From assembly GCF_014649815.1 (NCBI RefSeq), contig NZ_BMTT01000003.1, positions 124,001 through 188,000 on the forward strand: a stretch of DNA of 64,000 bases, in the 5' to 3' direction. The position numbers and the translations under genes are program-made. The notes below the pieces were generated by a model that saw nothing but the letters and a program-made list of their open reading frames with translations, was not told where the DNA came from and made no database searches. The stretch is from Streptomyces mutabilis. Its GTDB lineage: Bacteria > Actinomycetota > Actinomycetes > Streptomycetales > Streptomycetaceae. This document shows positions 42,658 to 51,639 of this stretch, piece by piece. Each line of letters begins with the position of its first letter. Position 1 is the stretch's first letter.

Positions 42658-44418
42658 TCAGGGCAGGGTCCACTTCTGGTTGGGTCCGGTGTGGCAGGCC
42701 CACAGGTGGACCGGCGTCCCGTCGTTCCACGTACCGCCCGACGCGTCCAGGCACTTGCCCGACTGCGGATTGCGCACCGTACCGTCCGGCTCCGCCGCCC
42801 ACTTCTGCGCACCCGTCCCGTTGCACGTCCACAACTGGATCCGCGTACCGTCCGCACTCGCGCCACCGGACACGTCCAGACACTTCCCCAGCGCCTTCAA
42901 CGTCCCGTCACCACCGACCGTCCACTCCTGCGCGGACGACTGGTTGCACGACCAGAGCTGCACCTGCGTGCCGTCCGCCGTGCCGGCGTCGTCCACATCC
43001 AGGCACTTGCCGTTCACACCCCGCACCGGGCCCGTGCGCGGATCGGGTCCCGGCGTACCGGCGTGCTTGACGCGGATGTCGCGGAAGGCCACCTCGTCGC
43101 CGTCGCCGTGGTTCTGGAGGCCGATGTGTCCCTGCCGCAGGCTCCGCGCCGGATCGGTGTTGGTGAAGTCGTTGATCTTCGCGCCGTTGAGGAAGACCTC
43201 CAGTCGCTCACCGGTGACACGAATCTCGTACGTGTTCCACTCCCCCGGCGGGTTCAGCGCGGCGTCGCGTGCGGGCAGGTCCGCCGACCGGAAGCCGTAG
43301 ACGGCGCCCGTGGTGCGGTCGGCCGCGTCCGTGGCGTCGATCTGGATCTCGTAGCCGTTGTCCACCGCCGACCAGGGGTCGGAGGAGGCCGGAAAGCCCA
43401 CGAAGACACCGGAGTTGTCATCCCCGGCCGCCCTCCAGTCCAGCTTGAGGGAGTAGTCCCCGGTGAGCTCCTCGGCGGAGTACCAGAGCATGCCCAGCCC
43501 GCCGTGTGAGGTGAGGGTGCCGTCGGCGAGGGTGAACCCGCCGGGTCCGGCCTGCTGCCAGCCGGTGGTGCCGGAGCCGTCGAAGAGAGAGGTGTAGCCG
43601 CTCTCCGGGCGGCAGTCGGCGTTGGTCACGCCGGCCGCCCAGCGGATGCCGCCGAGGAGGTGCCGGCGGAAGGCGGGGTCGGCGTAGGACTCGTCGGTGT
43701 GGCCGCCGCCGGTGTAGAAGGCCCGGCCGCCCTCGTAGTCCTTGCACCAGGCGATCGGATGGTCACCGTTCATGTTGCCGCCCGAATAGCTGGACTCGTC
43801 GAGCGAGGCCAGGACGTGGGCCGTGGTGCGCGGGTTGGTGCGGTAGTTGTACCACTCGTCGGTCCGCTGCCAGGTGCCGCCGAGGTGCGCGGTGGCGTCG
43901 TGCGCCCGGTCCTCGACCTCCACGGTGGCGGGCTGGACGGCGGGGTGGGAGTGGAAGAGAGCGCCCGCCAGCCCCTCGTAGAAGGGCCAGTCGTACTCGG
44001 TGTCGGCGGCGGCGTGGATGCCGACGTATCCGCCGCCGGCGTTGACGTAGCTCTCGAACGCAGTCTGCTGGGCGTCACCGAGCACGTCGCCCGTCGTCGA
44101 CAGGAAGACGACCGCCTCGTACCGGGCGAGGTTCCCGGTGGTGAAGGCCCCCGGGTCCTCGGTGGCGTCCACGGTGAAGTTGTTCGCCGCGCCGAGATCC
44201 CGCAGGGCCGCGATGCCGTCGTCGATCGAGGAGTGGCGGAAGCCCGCGGTTCTGGAGAAGACGAGCACGTCGTACGGCGGGTCGGCCGCGATCTGTTCCG
44301 CCGCGCCCGGGGCCGCCTCGGCGGCGGCGGTGAGGCCGGGCAGGGCGCCGGCCTGCGGTGCCGCGCACAGCAGGGCGCCGGCGAACAGGGCCAGGGCTGC
44401 TTTCGGATGTTTGCGCAT
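42658..44418 (-). CDS. secreted ThuA - DUF1080 - ricin-B (CBM13) protein
   Basis: 586 residues; ATG 44418 with GGAGG upstream and a Sec signal (ending AAEAAPGAA). Domain order: ThuA-like (about 48-265; VLVFSRTAGFRHSSIDDGIA, GYVGIHAAADTEYDWPF), DUF1080 concanavalin fold (about 285-455; LFDGSGTTGWQQ, YEIQIDATDAADRTTGAVYG), and a ricin-B lectin with QxW repeats (about 460-586). ThuA and DUF1080 families are both linked to 3-keto-sugar breakdown, so it may act on oxidised glycans outside the cell. It is second in the operon, 17 bases after the dehydrogenase-like gene. Its ricin domain is nearly identical in DNA to that gene's. Confidence 0.85.
   Translation of the reverse strand: MRKHPKAALALFAGALLCAAPQAGALPGLTAAAEAAPGAAEQIAADPPYDVLVFSRTAGFRHSSIDDGIAALRDLGAANNFTVDATEDPGAFTTGNLARYEAVVFLSTTGDVLGDAQQTAFESYVNAGGGYVGIHAAADTEYDWPFYEGLAGALFHSHPAVQPATVEVEDRAHDATAHLGGTWQRTDEWYNYRTNPRTTAHVLASLDESSYSGGNMNGDHPIAWCKDYEGGRAFYTGGGHTDESYADPAFRRHLLGGIRWAAGVTNADCRPESGYTSLFDGSGTTGWQQAGPGGFTLADGTLTSHGGLGMLWYSAEELTGDYSLKLDWRAAGDDNSGVFVGFPASSDPWSAVDNGYEIQIDATDAADRTTGAVYGFRSADLPARDAALNPPGEWNTYEIRVTGERLEVFLNGAKINDFTNTDPARSLRQGHIGLQNHGDGDEVAFRDIRVKHAGTPGPDPRTGPVRGVNGKCLDVDDAGTADGTQVQLWSCNQSSAQEWTVGGDGTLKALGKCLDVSGGASADGTRIQLWTCNGTGAQKWAAEPDGTVRNPQSGKCLDASGGTWNDGTPVHLWACHTGPNQKWTLP
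42662..43040 (-). repeat. 379-bp direct repeat, copy A (ricin-B domain of ThuA gene)
   Basis: Aligns with 44440-44818 with one base different by eye (C at 42699 versus T at 44477, Ala versus Thr). The identity ends exactly at the edge of the lectin domain. Confidence 0.93.
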
Positions 44419-44435
44419 GGGAGGTCGCCTCCTTG

Positions 44436-47288
44436 CTACGGCAGGGTCCACTTCTGGTTGGGTCCGGTGTGGCAGGTCCACAGGTGGACCGGCGTCCCGT
44501 CGTTCCACGTACCGCCCGACGCGTCCAGGCACTTGCCCGACTGCGGATTGCGCACCGTACCGTCCGGCTCCGCCGCCCACTTCTGCGCACCCGTCCCGTT
44601 GCACGTCCACAACTGGATCCGCGTACCGTCCGCACTCGCGCCACCGGACACGTCCAGACACTTCCCCAGCGCCTTCAACGTCCCGTCACCACCGACCGTC
44701 CACTCCTGCGCGGACGACTGGTTGCACGACCAGAGCTGCACCTGCGTGCCGTCCGCCGTGCCGGCGTCGTCCACATCCAGGCACTTGCCGTTCACACCCC
44801 GCACCGGGCCCGTGCGCGCGCCGTCTTGGCCCGTGGTGAAGGAGAACTCGTCCACGTCGAAGAGGGAGCCCGCGCCGCCCTTGAAGACGAGGTGGAGGGT
44901 GGTGGAGACGGACGGCTGGTTGCTCAGGGCGGCCGTCACGTCCTGGAAGGTCTCCCAGCCGCCGGTCACCGGTACCGTCGCCGTGCCGAGCAGGGTGCCG
45001 GTCGGGGAGCCGGCGCGCACCTCGATGGTTCCGCCGGTCCCGGCCGAGGAGACCCGGGCGGTGAAGGCGGTGGCGTTGTCGAGGGCGTACGGCCGGAAGG
45101 AGATCCAGTCGCCGTTCTCGATGTGGCCGACGGTCCTGCCGCCGTGCGCGGGCGCGTGGTCGACGACCTGGACGCCCGAGGAGTCGCCGTAGTGCTCGGC
45201 CTGGCGGTGGCGGGGCTGGGTGATGTGCTGGTCGTGGGTGGTGAGGGCGGGCTGGCCGCCTGCGCCGTTGTCGGTGTACTCGGCGTCGATGACGCCGAAG
45301 ATGTTGGCGTTCGGGTCGTGTTCGCCGTCCGCCAGGGTCTGGAGGGTGCCGGTGCAGCCCGTGGCGGAGGTCTGCGGGTGGCCGTGGCTGTCGTGGCCGA
45401 TGATGAAGGTGACCTTCACCTTGGCGCAGTCGACGGCGCCGTCCTCGGGGTCGGTCACCGTCACCTTGAAGGGGATGGCGGCGCCGAAGTCGTGGACGCG
45501 TCCGTCGGTGGGCAGGTCGATGCGCACGCTGGGCGCGGTGTTGCCGACGGTGACATGGACGGAGGCGGTGGCGGACTTACCGGTCGTGTCGGTGACCTTC
45601 AGCGTGGCCGTGTACTGGCCGTCGGCCGTGTAGGTGTGTGTGGGGTTGGCCGCGGTGGAGGTGGCGCCGTCGCCGAAGTCCCAGGCGTGGGTGAGGGCGT
45701 CGCCGTCGGCGTCGGAGCTGCCGGCTGAGGAGAAGGTCACCGCGAGGGGCGCCTTGCCGGAGGTGGTGTTCGCGGTGGCCTGGGCGACGGGGGCGTGGCC
45801 GCCGGTGACGTGCTCGATGCGGTAAAGGGCGGAGTTGGCGTCGCCGTTGAAGTAGCCGGTGCCGTAGTCGAGGACGTAGAGGGCGCCGTCCGGGCCGAAG
45901 GCCATGTCCATCACCTGGGTGCCGCTCCAGGGAAAGGCGTTGATGGACTGCACGGTGCCGTCACCGCCGGCCTCGACGCGCTTGATCCAGCGGCGGCCGA
46001 ACTCCCCGGCGAAGAAGTCTCCGTCGTACGCCTCGGGGAACTTCACGTCGGAGGTGGAGTCGGAGTCGTAGCGGTAGACGGGCCCGCCCATCGGTGACTC
46101 GGAGCCGCCCCCGAACTCCGGTACGGAGCCGCCGTCGTAGGGGATCCAGGCGGGCTGGGCGGGCGGCAGGTCGGTAAGGCCGGTGTTGCGCGGCGAGGTG
46201 TTCTTCGGAGCCGCGCAATCGAAGGTGGCGCCCGCGCCGCCGGTGGCGAAGTCGTGGTCGACGTAGGCGTCGTTGTCGCCGGTGCAGTAGGGCCAGCCGA
46301 AGTTGCCGGCCCCGGTGATGCGGTTGAACTCCACCTGTCCGGCGGGGCCGCGGGAGGCGTTGGCGGTGCCCGCGTCCGGTCCGTAGTCGCCCACGTGGAC
46401 GGTGCCCGTGGCCTTGTCGACGCTCATCCGGAACGGGTTGCGGAAGCCCATGGCGTAGATTTCGGGGCGGGTTCTGGCCGTGCCGGGCGGGAAGAGGTTG
46501 CCGGACGGGACGCTGTAGGAGCCGTCGGCGTTCACCTTGATGCGAAGGATCTTGCCACGCAGGTCGTTGGTGTTGCCGGACGAGCGCTGGGCGTCGTAGG
46601 CGGGGTTGCGTGAGGCGCGCTCGTCGATGGGGGTGTAGCCGTCGGAGGCGAAGGGGTTGGTGTCGTCGCCCGTCGACAGGTAGAGGTTGCCGGCCGCGTC
46701 GAAGTCGATGTCGCCGCCGACGTGGCAGCACAGGCCGCGGGATGCGGGGACGTCGAGGATCCTCTTCTCGCTGCCCGCGTCCAGGGTGCCGTCGGTGCGC
46801 AGCACGAAGCGGGAGAGCCGGTTGACGCCGTCGAAGGGGGCGAAGTCGGAAGCCGAGCCGTCCGCCGGCGCGTCGCCGGCCGGTGTGTCGAGCCGGGGCG
46901 CGTAGTAGAGGTAGACGAACCGGTTGCTGGCGAAGCCCGGGTCCACGGCGACGCCCTGCAGGCCCTCCTCGTCGTGGCTGTAGACGTCGAGCTTGCCGGC
47001 CACGGCGGTGTCCCCCGCCGCGTCGGTCAGCCGCAGCGTGCCGTCGCGCGAGGTGTGCAGTACCGAACGGTCCGGCAGGACCGCCAGGGTCATGGGTTCG
47101 CCGGTCTCGGCCACCCCCTTGGCGAGGGTGACCTGCTGGAACTCCTCGGCCGCGGCGGCCTCGGCCCCGCCGCCGGGGTCCGCCGGGGCGGCTGCCGCCG
47201 GGCCCGTCGGCAGCGCCAGGCCGATGACACACGCCAGGGCCGGCAGTAAGAAGCGGACACGTCTGTGTCCGAGCGGTCTCGTGCGCAC
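44436..47288 (-). CDS. secreted sorbosone-dehydrogenase-like PQQ-type enzyme with PKD, CBM and ricin-B domains
   Basis: 950 residues from GTG 47288, chosen for GGGAGAA upstream rather than the weaker ATG 47324. Sec signal ends GPAAAAPAD. About 40-475 is a soluble glucose/sorbosone-dehydrogenase beta-propeller: EEGLQGVAVDPGFASNR, CCHVGGDIDF, GFRNPFRMSV, GNFGWPYC. A PKD domain (AVTFSSAGSSDADGDALTH), an Ig-like segment, a CBM6/35-like module (YALDNATAFTARVSS) and a ricin-B lectin follow. It may oxidise sugars using PQQ or a metal, or be a non-catalytic binder. It is first in the operon with the ThuA-DUF1080 gene. Confidence 0.86.
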   Translation of the reverse strand: MRTRPLGHRRVRFLLPALACVIGLALPTGPAAAAPADPGGGAEAAAAEEFQQVTLAKGVAETGEPMTLAVLPDRSVLHTSRDGTLRLTDAAGDTAVAGKLDVYSHDEEGLQGVAVDPGFASNRFVYLYYAPRLDTPAGDAPADGSASDFAPFDGVNRLSRFVLRTDGTLDAGSEKRILDVPASRGLCCHVGGDIDFDAAGNLYLSTGDDTNPFASDGYTPIDERASRNPAYDAQRSSGNTNDLRGKILRIKVNADGSYSVPSGNLFPPGTARTRPEIYAMGFRNPFRMSVDKATGTVHVGDYGPDAGTANASRGPAGQVEFNRITGAGNFGWPYCTGDNDAYVDHDFATGGAGATFDCAAPKNTSPRNTGLTDLPPAQPAWIPYDGGSVPEFGGGSESPMGGPVYRYDSDSTSDVKFPEAYDGDFFAGEFGRRWIKRVEAGGDGTVQSINAFPWSGTQVMDMAFGPDGALYVLDYGTGYFNGDANSALYRIEHVTGGHAPVAQATANTTSGKAPLAVTFSSAGSSDADGDALTHAWDFGDGATSTAANPTHTYTADGQYTATLKVTDTTGKSATASVHVTVGNTAPSVRIDLPTDGRVHDFGAAIPFKVTVTDPEDGAVDCAKVKVTFIIGHDSHGHPQTSATGCTGTLQTLADGEHDPNANIFGVIDAEYTDNGAGGQPALTTHDQHITQPRHRQAEHYGDSSGVQVVDHAPAHGGRTVGHIENGDWISFRPYALDNATAFTARVSSAGTGGTIEVRAGSPTGTLLGTATVPVTGGWETFQDVTAALSNQPSVSTTLHLVFKGGAGSLFDVDEFSFTTGQDGARTGPVRGVNGKCLDVDDAGTADGTQVQLWSCNQSSAQEWTVGGDGTLKALGKCLDVSGGASADGTRIQLWTCNGTGAQKWAAEPDGTVRNPQSGKCLDASGGTWNDGTPVHLWTCHTGPNQKWTLP
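44440..44818 (-). repeat. 379-bp direct repeat, copy B (ricin-B domain of dehydrogenase-like gene)
   Basis: Partner of 42662-43040; see that entry. Confidence 0.93.
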
Positions 47289-47520
47289 AGGGTTCTCCCG
47301 AAGGTGTGGGGTGGCGGCAGGCATGAGGGCCTGCCGTGAGGGAGTACGGGCGCGCGCCGTCGCGCCGTCGAGGCCGGCCGGAGGAGCTCTATTATGACCG
47401 GCTCATGCCAAGGAAGTTAGCGGCGTTGGTCCGAACCTGTAACCCCTTTCACGCAAGATCTCGTCTCTTCTTCCGCAGGCGGGACAAAGTCCCGGCGGGT
47501 CGTGCCCGGCTGCCGCGTGG

Positions 47521-49053
47521 TCACGCCTTGCCGGGCCGGCCGACGCGGTCCAGTACGGAACGCATCGCGCGGCGCACGGCATCACGGGACTCGTCGGTCG
47601 GGTCGGCGGTCTCGAAGCTGTGGTGGCCCTGCGGCACGTCGACGACGTCGACGTCCGCCCCGCACTCCTCGGCCGCGGCCAGGAACTCCTCGACGGTCGC
47701 GGCGATCTGGGGCACCTCCCGTCCCGCGCGGGTGAGGACGACGGGGAGCGTGCCGGCGTTCGCCACCGCACGCGCCGGGTGGAAGCGGGTGCCGGACAGC
47801 CCCCAGTTGGGCAGGGGCGCGAGGATCGGGTAGGTGGCCGCCAGGCAACGCAGCCAGGCCGGGGGCGCGTCCAGCCAGTCGGCCGTGATCGGGCCGCCGC
47901 CGGAGAAGAACCACAGCGCGATGCGGTCCGCGTCAACGCGTGGGTCGGCCCGGAGGAGTTCCGCGGCGGCGGCCACGTCGGCGGCGGCCCGCTCGTAGTC
48001 GGCCAGATCGTGCAGGCGGTGGTCGACGACCGCGCCCACGGCCCCGCCGCCGGCCGCCATCCGGGCGTACCCGGTCAGGGTCGGCCAGTCCCTCGGTGTG
48101 GGGCGGGCGTCGGCGGGGACCGGGCCGCCGTGCACGAACAGCACCGCGGGATGCGGTTCCTCGCCGTCGGGCAGATACAGGTCGACGTTCCCGTGCCGCT
48201 CCCGGGGCACTTCGGGGACGTCCAGCAGGAACGGCCGCAGGTGCGGAGGGGGTTCGGCCGCGTCGACGGGCGCCAGCCGGTGCCCCTCGCCGGCCGCGGC
48301 CCGTAGGAGTACGTCCGCCAGTTCGGCGCTGCAGGACAGCATCGGCCAGTGTCCGGTGGCCAGTTCGAAGAAGGTCACCCGGGGGTCGACCAGGGTCCGC
48401 AGCGCGGGGTCGCCGAAGCCCACCAGCATCTGCACCATCTCGATGCTCGTGCCGTTGCCGGTGCACAGCACGCCCGTGGTGGGCACCGAGTGCACGGCGC
48501 CGGTCAGCGTGAGGGGATGGAGCAGGGTGCCCAGAGGTTGCGGCGAGGCGAGGGCGGTGAGCCGGTCCAGGGCCGGGGCGGGCACGCCCGCGGTGCTGCC
48601 CCACCGGCCCCACTCGTCGTGGGCCGGAGGCGGCAGTGCTCCGCCGTCCCCCGCGTCCCCGGCCTCGTCGGCCAGCCGCTCGCGCAGGGACTGGTCCGGC
48701 ACGGCGGCCACGGGCGGCACGCCGTCCCGCGGCATGGCCGAGTCCAGGTAGACGATCCTCTCGACGCGGTCCGCCCGCCGGTCGGCGGCGCCGAGAGCCG
48801 GGTGGATACCGTAGTCGTGGCCGACCAGCACGATCTTCCGGTCGGTGGTCGCGGTGACCGAGTCGATCACCGCGAGTACGTCCGTGATGTGTGTCTCAAG
48901 GTCGATGCCGGTCCCCGTCGCGATGGGCGGTCCGTCGAGCCCGGTGAGGGCCACCGGGTGCGCCTCGGCTCCGGCGGCGGTCAGGCGCGCGGCGGTGTCC
49001 TGCCAGACGTGAGTGCCGGTGAACATGCCGGACACCAGGACGAAAGCGGTCAT
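47521..49053 (-). CDS. fusion of two alpha/beta hydrolases
   Basis: 510 residues. The first domain (about 1-255) is EstC/methylesterase-like (MTAFVLVSGMFTGTHVWQ), but its elbow is LVGHDYGIHPALG, with Asp where esterases have Ser. That is the haloalkane-dehalogenase-style nucleophile or an inactive site. ELATGHWPML holds its likely histidine. The second domain (about 275-510) is dienelactone-hydrolase-like, with HPAVLFVHGG, ALWFFSGGGPI (Ser nucleophile) and VPQGHHSFETAD. No signal peptide. Divergent from a MerR regulator 86 bases away, so probably induced with it. Confidence 0.85.
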   Translation of the reverse strand: MTAFVLVSGMFTGTHVWQDTAARLTAAGAEAHPVALTGLDGPPIATGTGIDLETHITDVLAVIDSVTATTDRKIVLVGHDYGIHPALGAADRRADRVERIVYLDSAMPRDGVPPVAAVPDQSLRERLADEAGDAGDGGALPPPAHDEWGRWGSTAGVPAPALDRLTALASPQPLGTLLHPLTLTGAVHSVPTTGVLCTGNGTSIEMVQMLVGFGDPALRTLVDPRVTFFELATGHWPMLSCSAELADVLLRAAAGEGHRLAPVDAAEPPPHLRPFLLDVPEVPRERHGNVDLYLPDGEEPHPAVLFVHGGPVPADARPTPRDWPTLTGYARMAAGGGAVGAVVDHRLHDLADYERAAADVAAAAELLRADPRVDADRIALWFFSGGGPITADWLDAPPAWLRCLAATYPILAPLPNWGLSGTRFHPARAVANAGTLPVVLTRAGREVPQIAATVEEFLAAAEECGADVDVVDVPQGHHSFETADPTDESRDAVRRAMRSVLDRVGRPGKA

Positions 49054-49115
49054 GGTCTCTCCTCCGTGCCTCGGCGGACCGGCCGCTCACCGGCCCGCGC
49101 TCGCCGGTACGGTAG

Positions 49116-49137
49116 GAACTCCCCCTGAGGGAGGTTC
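49116..49137. promoter_or_regulatory. candidate MerR operator
   Basis: Imperfect inverted repeat GAACTCCCCCTGAGGGAGGTTC directly before the GTG of the MerR gene and in the divergent promoter region. The size and position suit a MerR site, and its GGGAGG also serves as the ribosome site. Confidence 0.6.
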
Positions 49138-49139
49138 AA

Positions 49140-50117
49140 GTGCTCACGTCGTACGACGGTCTGTGCGGTATCGGGGAACTGGCCGAGCGGGCGGGCGCCA
49201 CCGTGAAGACCGTCCGGTTCTACTCCGACCGCGGCCTGCTGCCGGAGGACTCGCGCAGCGCCGGCGGGCACCGGCGTTACGGCCCCGAGGCGCTCGGCCG
49301 GCTGCGGTTGATCCGCTCCCTGCGTGCGCTCGGACTGTCGGTTCCCGAGGTGCGCCGGATCCTCGACGAGGAGGACGCCGCGGGCGGCGAGGGCGGGGCG
49401 GAGGGCGGCGCCCTGGAGGACGCCGTCGCCGGGCGGCTGCGCGAACTCGGCACGGAGATGCGGGCGTTGCGCTGGCGGGAGGCGGCGCTGCGTCTGGTGC
49501 AGGAGTCAGCTCCCGAGGAGCGCGCCGACCGGCTGCGGGTGATCGGTGCCGTCACCGTCCCGCCCAGCACGGCCCCGCTGGTCCGGTTCTGGCGCGGCTG
49601 GCTGCCACCGCGGATGCCTGCCCGGTCCGTCCGCGCCTTCCTGGAGGTCGCGGTGCCGCACCCGCCCGATGACCCGGCCCCGGCCCAGATCCTCGCCTTC
49701 GCTCGCCTCAACGCCCTCACGCTCGCGCCGTGCCCGGGCACCGCACAGCCCCAGCCCGAGGCGCACCGGGCCGCCGGCGCCCAGGGGTCCGCCGTGCTGT
49801 ACGCCGGGCTGGCGGAGGCGTACGAGCTGGCCGGTGTCCACATGCGGCGGGGCCGACAGCCGCGGCCCGGCGAGGCGCTGGACGGCTTCGTCGACGCGTA
49901 CACGAGCGCGTACGGAGTCCGGGACAGCCCTGAGTTCCGCCGCCGGTTGGCCGGGCAGCTCGCGGCCGACCCGCGGCTCGACCACTACTGGGACCTGGTG
50001 GCCGAGGTGATCACGGTGCCGGGGCGGCGACCGGAACCGACGCCCGGTTCCGCACACGACTGGCTGCTCGCGGCCCTGTTCGCGCAGACGGAGGCGCCGC
50101 CGCTCGTGGCGGTGTGA
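49140..50117 (+). CDS. MerR-family regulator with long effector domain
   Basis: 325 residues. The N-terminal winged helix is canonical: CGIGELAERAGATVKTVRFY, GLLPEDSRSAGGHRRYGPEA, LGLSVPEVRRIL. The ~200-residue C-terminal domain lacks metal-binding cysteines and has helices with many Arg and Pro, as in ligand-sensing MerR proteins. It probably controls the divergent double hydrolase and itself. The sensor ligand is not evident. Confidence 0.9.
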   Translation: MLTSYDGLCGIGELAERAGATVKTVRFYSDRGLLPEDSRSAGGHRRYGPEALGRLRLIRSLRALGLSVPEVRRILDEEDAAGGEGGAEGGALEDAVAGRLRELGTEMRALRWREAALRLVQESAPEERADRLRVIGAVTVPPSTAPLVRFWRGWLPPRMPARSVRAFLEVAVPHPPDDPAPAQILAFARLNALTLAPCPGTAQPQPEAHRAAGAQGSAVLYAGLAEAYELAGVHMRRGRQPRPGEALDGFVDAYTSAYGVRDSPEFRRRLAGQLAADPRLDHYWDLVAEVITVPGRRPEPTPGSAHDWLLAALFAQTEAPPLVAV

Positions 50118-50119
50118 CG

Positions 50120-50386
50120 TCAGAGCGCGTCGCCCCGCCAGTCGAAACGGCGCGGTTCGTCCGGCCTCGGTGCGTACGAGGAGCGGCCGCCCGGTCCGTA
50201 GCGGCCTATCTCGGTCGGCAGGGACACTCCGCGTACGCGCTCCTGCTCCGTCAGGTCCGTGATGTCCAACAGCAGGCCGTCCAGAGGGCCACCCACCAGC
50301 TGCGCGTAGACGCGTCCGGCCCTGGGCCCGGGGTCGTCGTGTTCGGCGCCGTAGACCCGTCCCCGCATGAACTCCACCTCATCCAT
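50120..50386 (-). CDS. small hypothetical protein
   Basis: 88 residues from the ATG at 50386. Sequence: a short MDEVEFMRGRVYG start, AQLVGGPLDGLLLDITDLTE in the middle, and a Tyr/Pro/Arg-rich end (GPGGRSSYAPRPDEPRR). The 'GGPLDG' strand recalls small actinobacterial proteins of unknown role. The stop lies two bases after the MerR stop on the other strand. Confidence 0.65.
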   Translation of the reverse strand: MDEVEFMRGRVYGAEHDDPGPRAGRVYAQLVGGPLDGLLLDITDLTEQERVRGVSLPTEIGRYGPGGRSSYAPRPDEPRRFDWRGDAL

Positions 50387-50478
50387 GCCTCGCAGCCTCG
50401 CATCCGCCACTGACAACGGCGATGGCCCCGGTCGGCACGCGCCGGGAGCGGCGGGGTCTTCGGGGAGCAGCCGGTCGC

Positions 50479-51426
50479 TTAGAGGGGCGGGTCCTCGCAC
50501 AGCTCCAGCAGGGCGCGGGCCCCCTCCTCGGCCACCGCGGCACCGGCGGCGCCGGACTCGGGGAAGACCCTGCCGTACGCGCCGGCCCGGTTCAGGGCGC
50601 TCAGCCGCCAGGCGAGGCTCACCGCACGCCGCAGCTCCCGGGTGGTGCGGCCGGCTCCCGTCCACGGTTCCAGGTAGGCGTCCCGCAGACGTGGCAGTAC
50701 CTGCGGACCGTGCCGCTCGCAGGCCCTGCGGACGGGGACCGTCAGGCTGCGGAAGGGGTGGGAGACGACGGCGTCGCCCCAGTCGACAACCGTGAAGGCG
50801 CCCGGCACTGGGTGGAAGAGCTGGCCGTCGTGCAGGTCCGCGTGGTCGAGGGAGTCCGGGATGCCCACGGCGTCGAGTTCCGCGCACCAGTCCGCGAGGC
50901 GGGGACGGAGGCTGCGAAGTCCGCGCCGTTCTGCCGGCTCCAGCGGCGTGTCGTCGAACCGGTCCAAGACGCCGGGCAGGGCGGTGACGGGCACGCCGGG
51001 GACGCCGAGCCGTTCGATCTCCCGTGCGCGCGGCGTCAGGTCGTGCTGCAGTGCCGCGTACCGGCGCAGCAGTTGCTCCCATGCTTCGGGACCGGCCGCC
51101 CGACGGTCGAGTACGTCCTTGAAGAGCGGTCCCCCGTCGGGCAGCAGCGACCAGCCGCGGTCGGCGTCCACCGCCAGCGGCTCCAGGGTGTGCCCGGGCG
51201 CCCAGCGGGCCAGCACCGCGGTGAGCGCGCCCTCGAAGGCACTGGCGGGCGGATTCGCCTTGAACCAGACCGCGTCGCGCCCCGCTACGGAAAGCCGCGC
51301 CAGGACGGACCACGGCCGCAGCCGCAGCCGCCACTCCCCCGTCGGCCGCAGGCCGCACGCGCCCAGGCCGTCCGCCACCCAGTCGAGTGCCGCGGCCCGC
51401 CAGTCCTCGTCGTCCCAGGGCGTCAT
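50479..51426 (-). CDS. aminoglycoside-phosphotransferase-like kinase (APH fold)
   Basis: 315 residues from the ATG at 51426 (AGGA upstream, starts MTPWDDEDWR); ATG 51477 would add 17 residues. The kinase-like fold shows a conserved catalytic loop SLDHADLHDGQLF with the Asp, and the metal-binding VVDWGDAVV. The N-lobe carries VWFKANPP. Members phosphorylate antibiotics or small metabolites; the wide family makes the substrate uncertain. It is not adjacent to any resistance or biosynthetic gene. Confidence 0.85.
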   Translation of the reverse strand: MTPWDDEDWRAAALDWVADGLGACGLRPTGEWRLRLRPWSVLARLSVAGRDAVWFKANPPASAFEGALTAVLARWAPGHTLEPLAVDADRGWSLLPDGGPLFKDVLDRRAAGPEAWEQLLRRYAALQHDLTPRAREIERLGVPGVPVTALPGVLDRFDDTPLEPAERRGLRSLRPRLADWCAELDAVGIPDSLDHADLHDGQLFHPVPGAFTVVDWGDAVVSHPFRSLTVPVRRACERHGPQVLPRLRDAYLEPWTGAGRTTRELRRAVSLAWRLSALNRAGAYGRVFPESGAAGAAVAEEGARALLELCEDPPL

Positions 51427-51639
51427 CGCGTCCTGGAACCGTCCCCGGTCCACGATCACTGAGGCACCACCACGCATCACGCAATTCCAGCATCGAGCCC
51501 CGCGGGCGTCCACCGCGTTTTCGGAGCGGCGAGGGCGCCGCCGCACCGGGCGGGCCCGGTCCACGACGGACGGTGAGGGTGAGGAGGGCCGCAGCGGCGC
51601 GCTCGAGCAGCTGGACTGGAGCGGCCGGACGAGCCTCCC

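Noticed and set aside
42658-44661. Longer version of the ThuA gene starting at 44661
   Set aside because: The extra N-terminal part is an out-of-gene reading of the neighbouring ricin repeat; the signal peptide and ribosome site at 44418 define the start.
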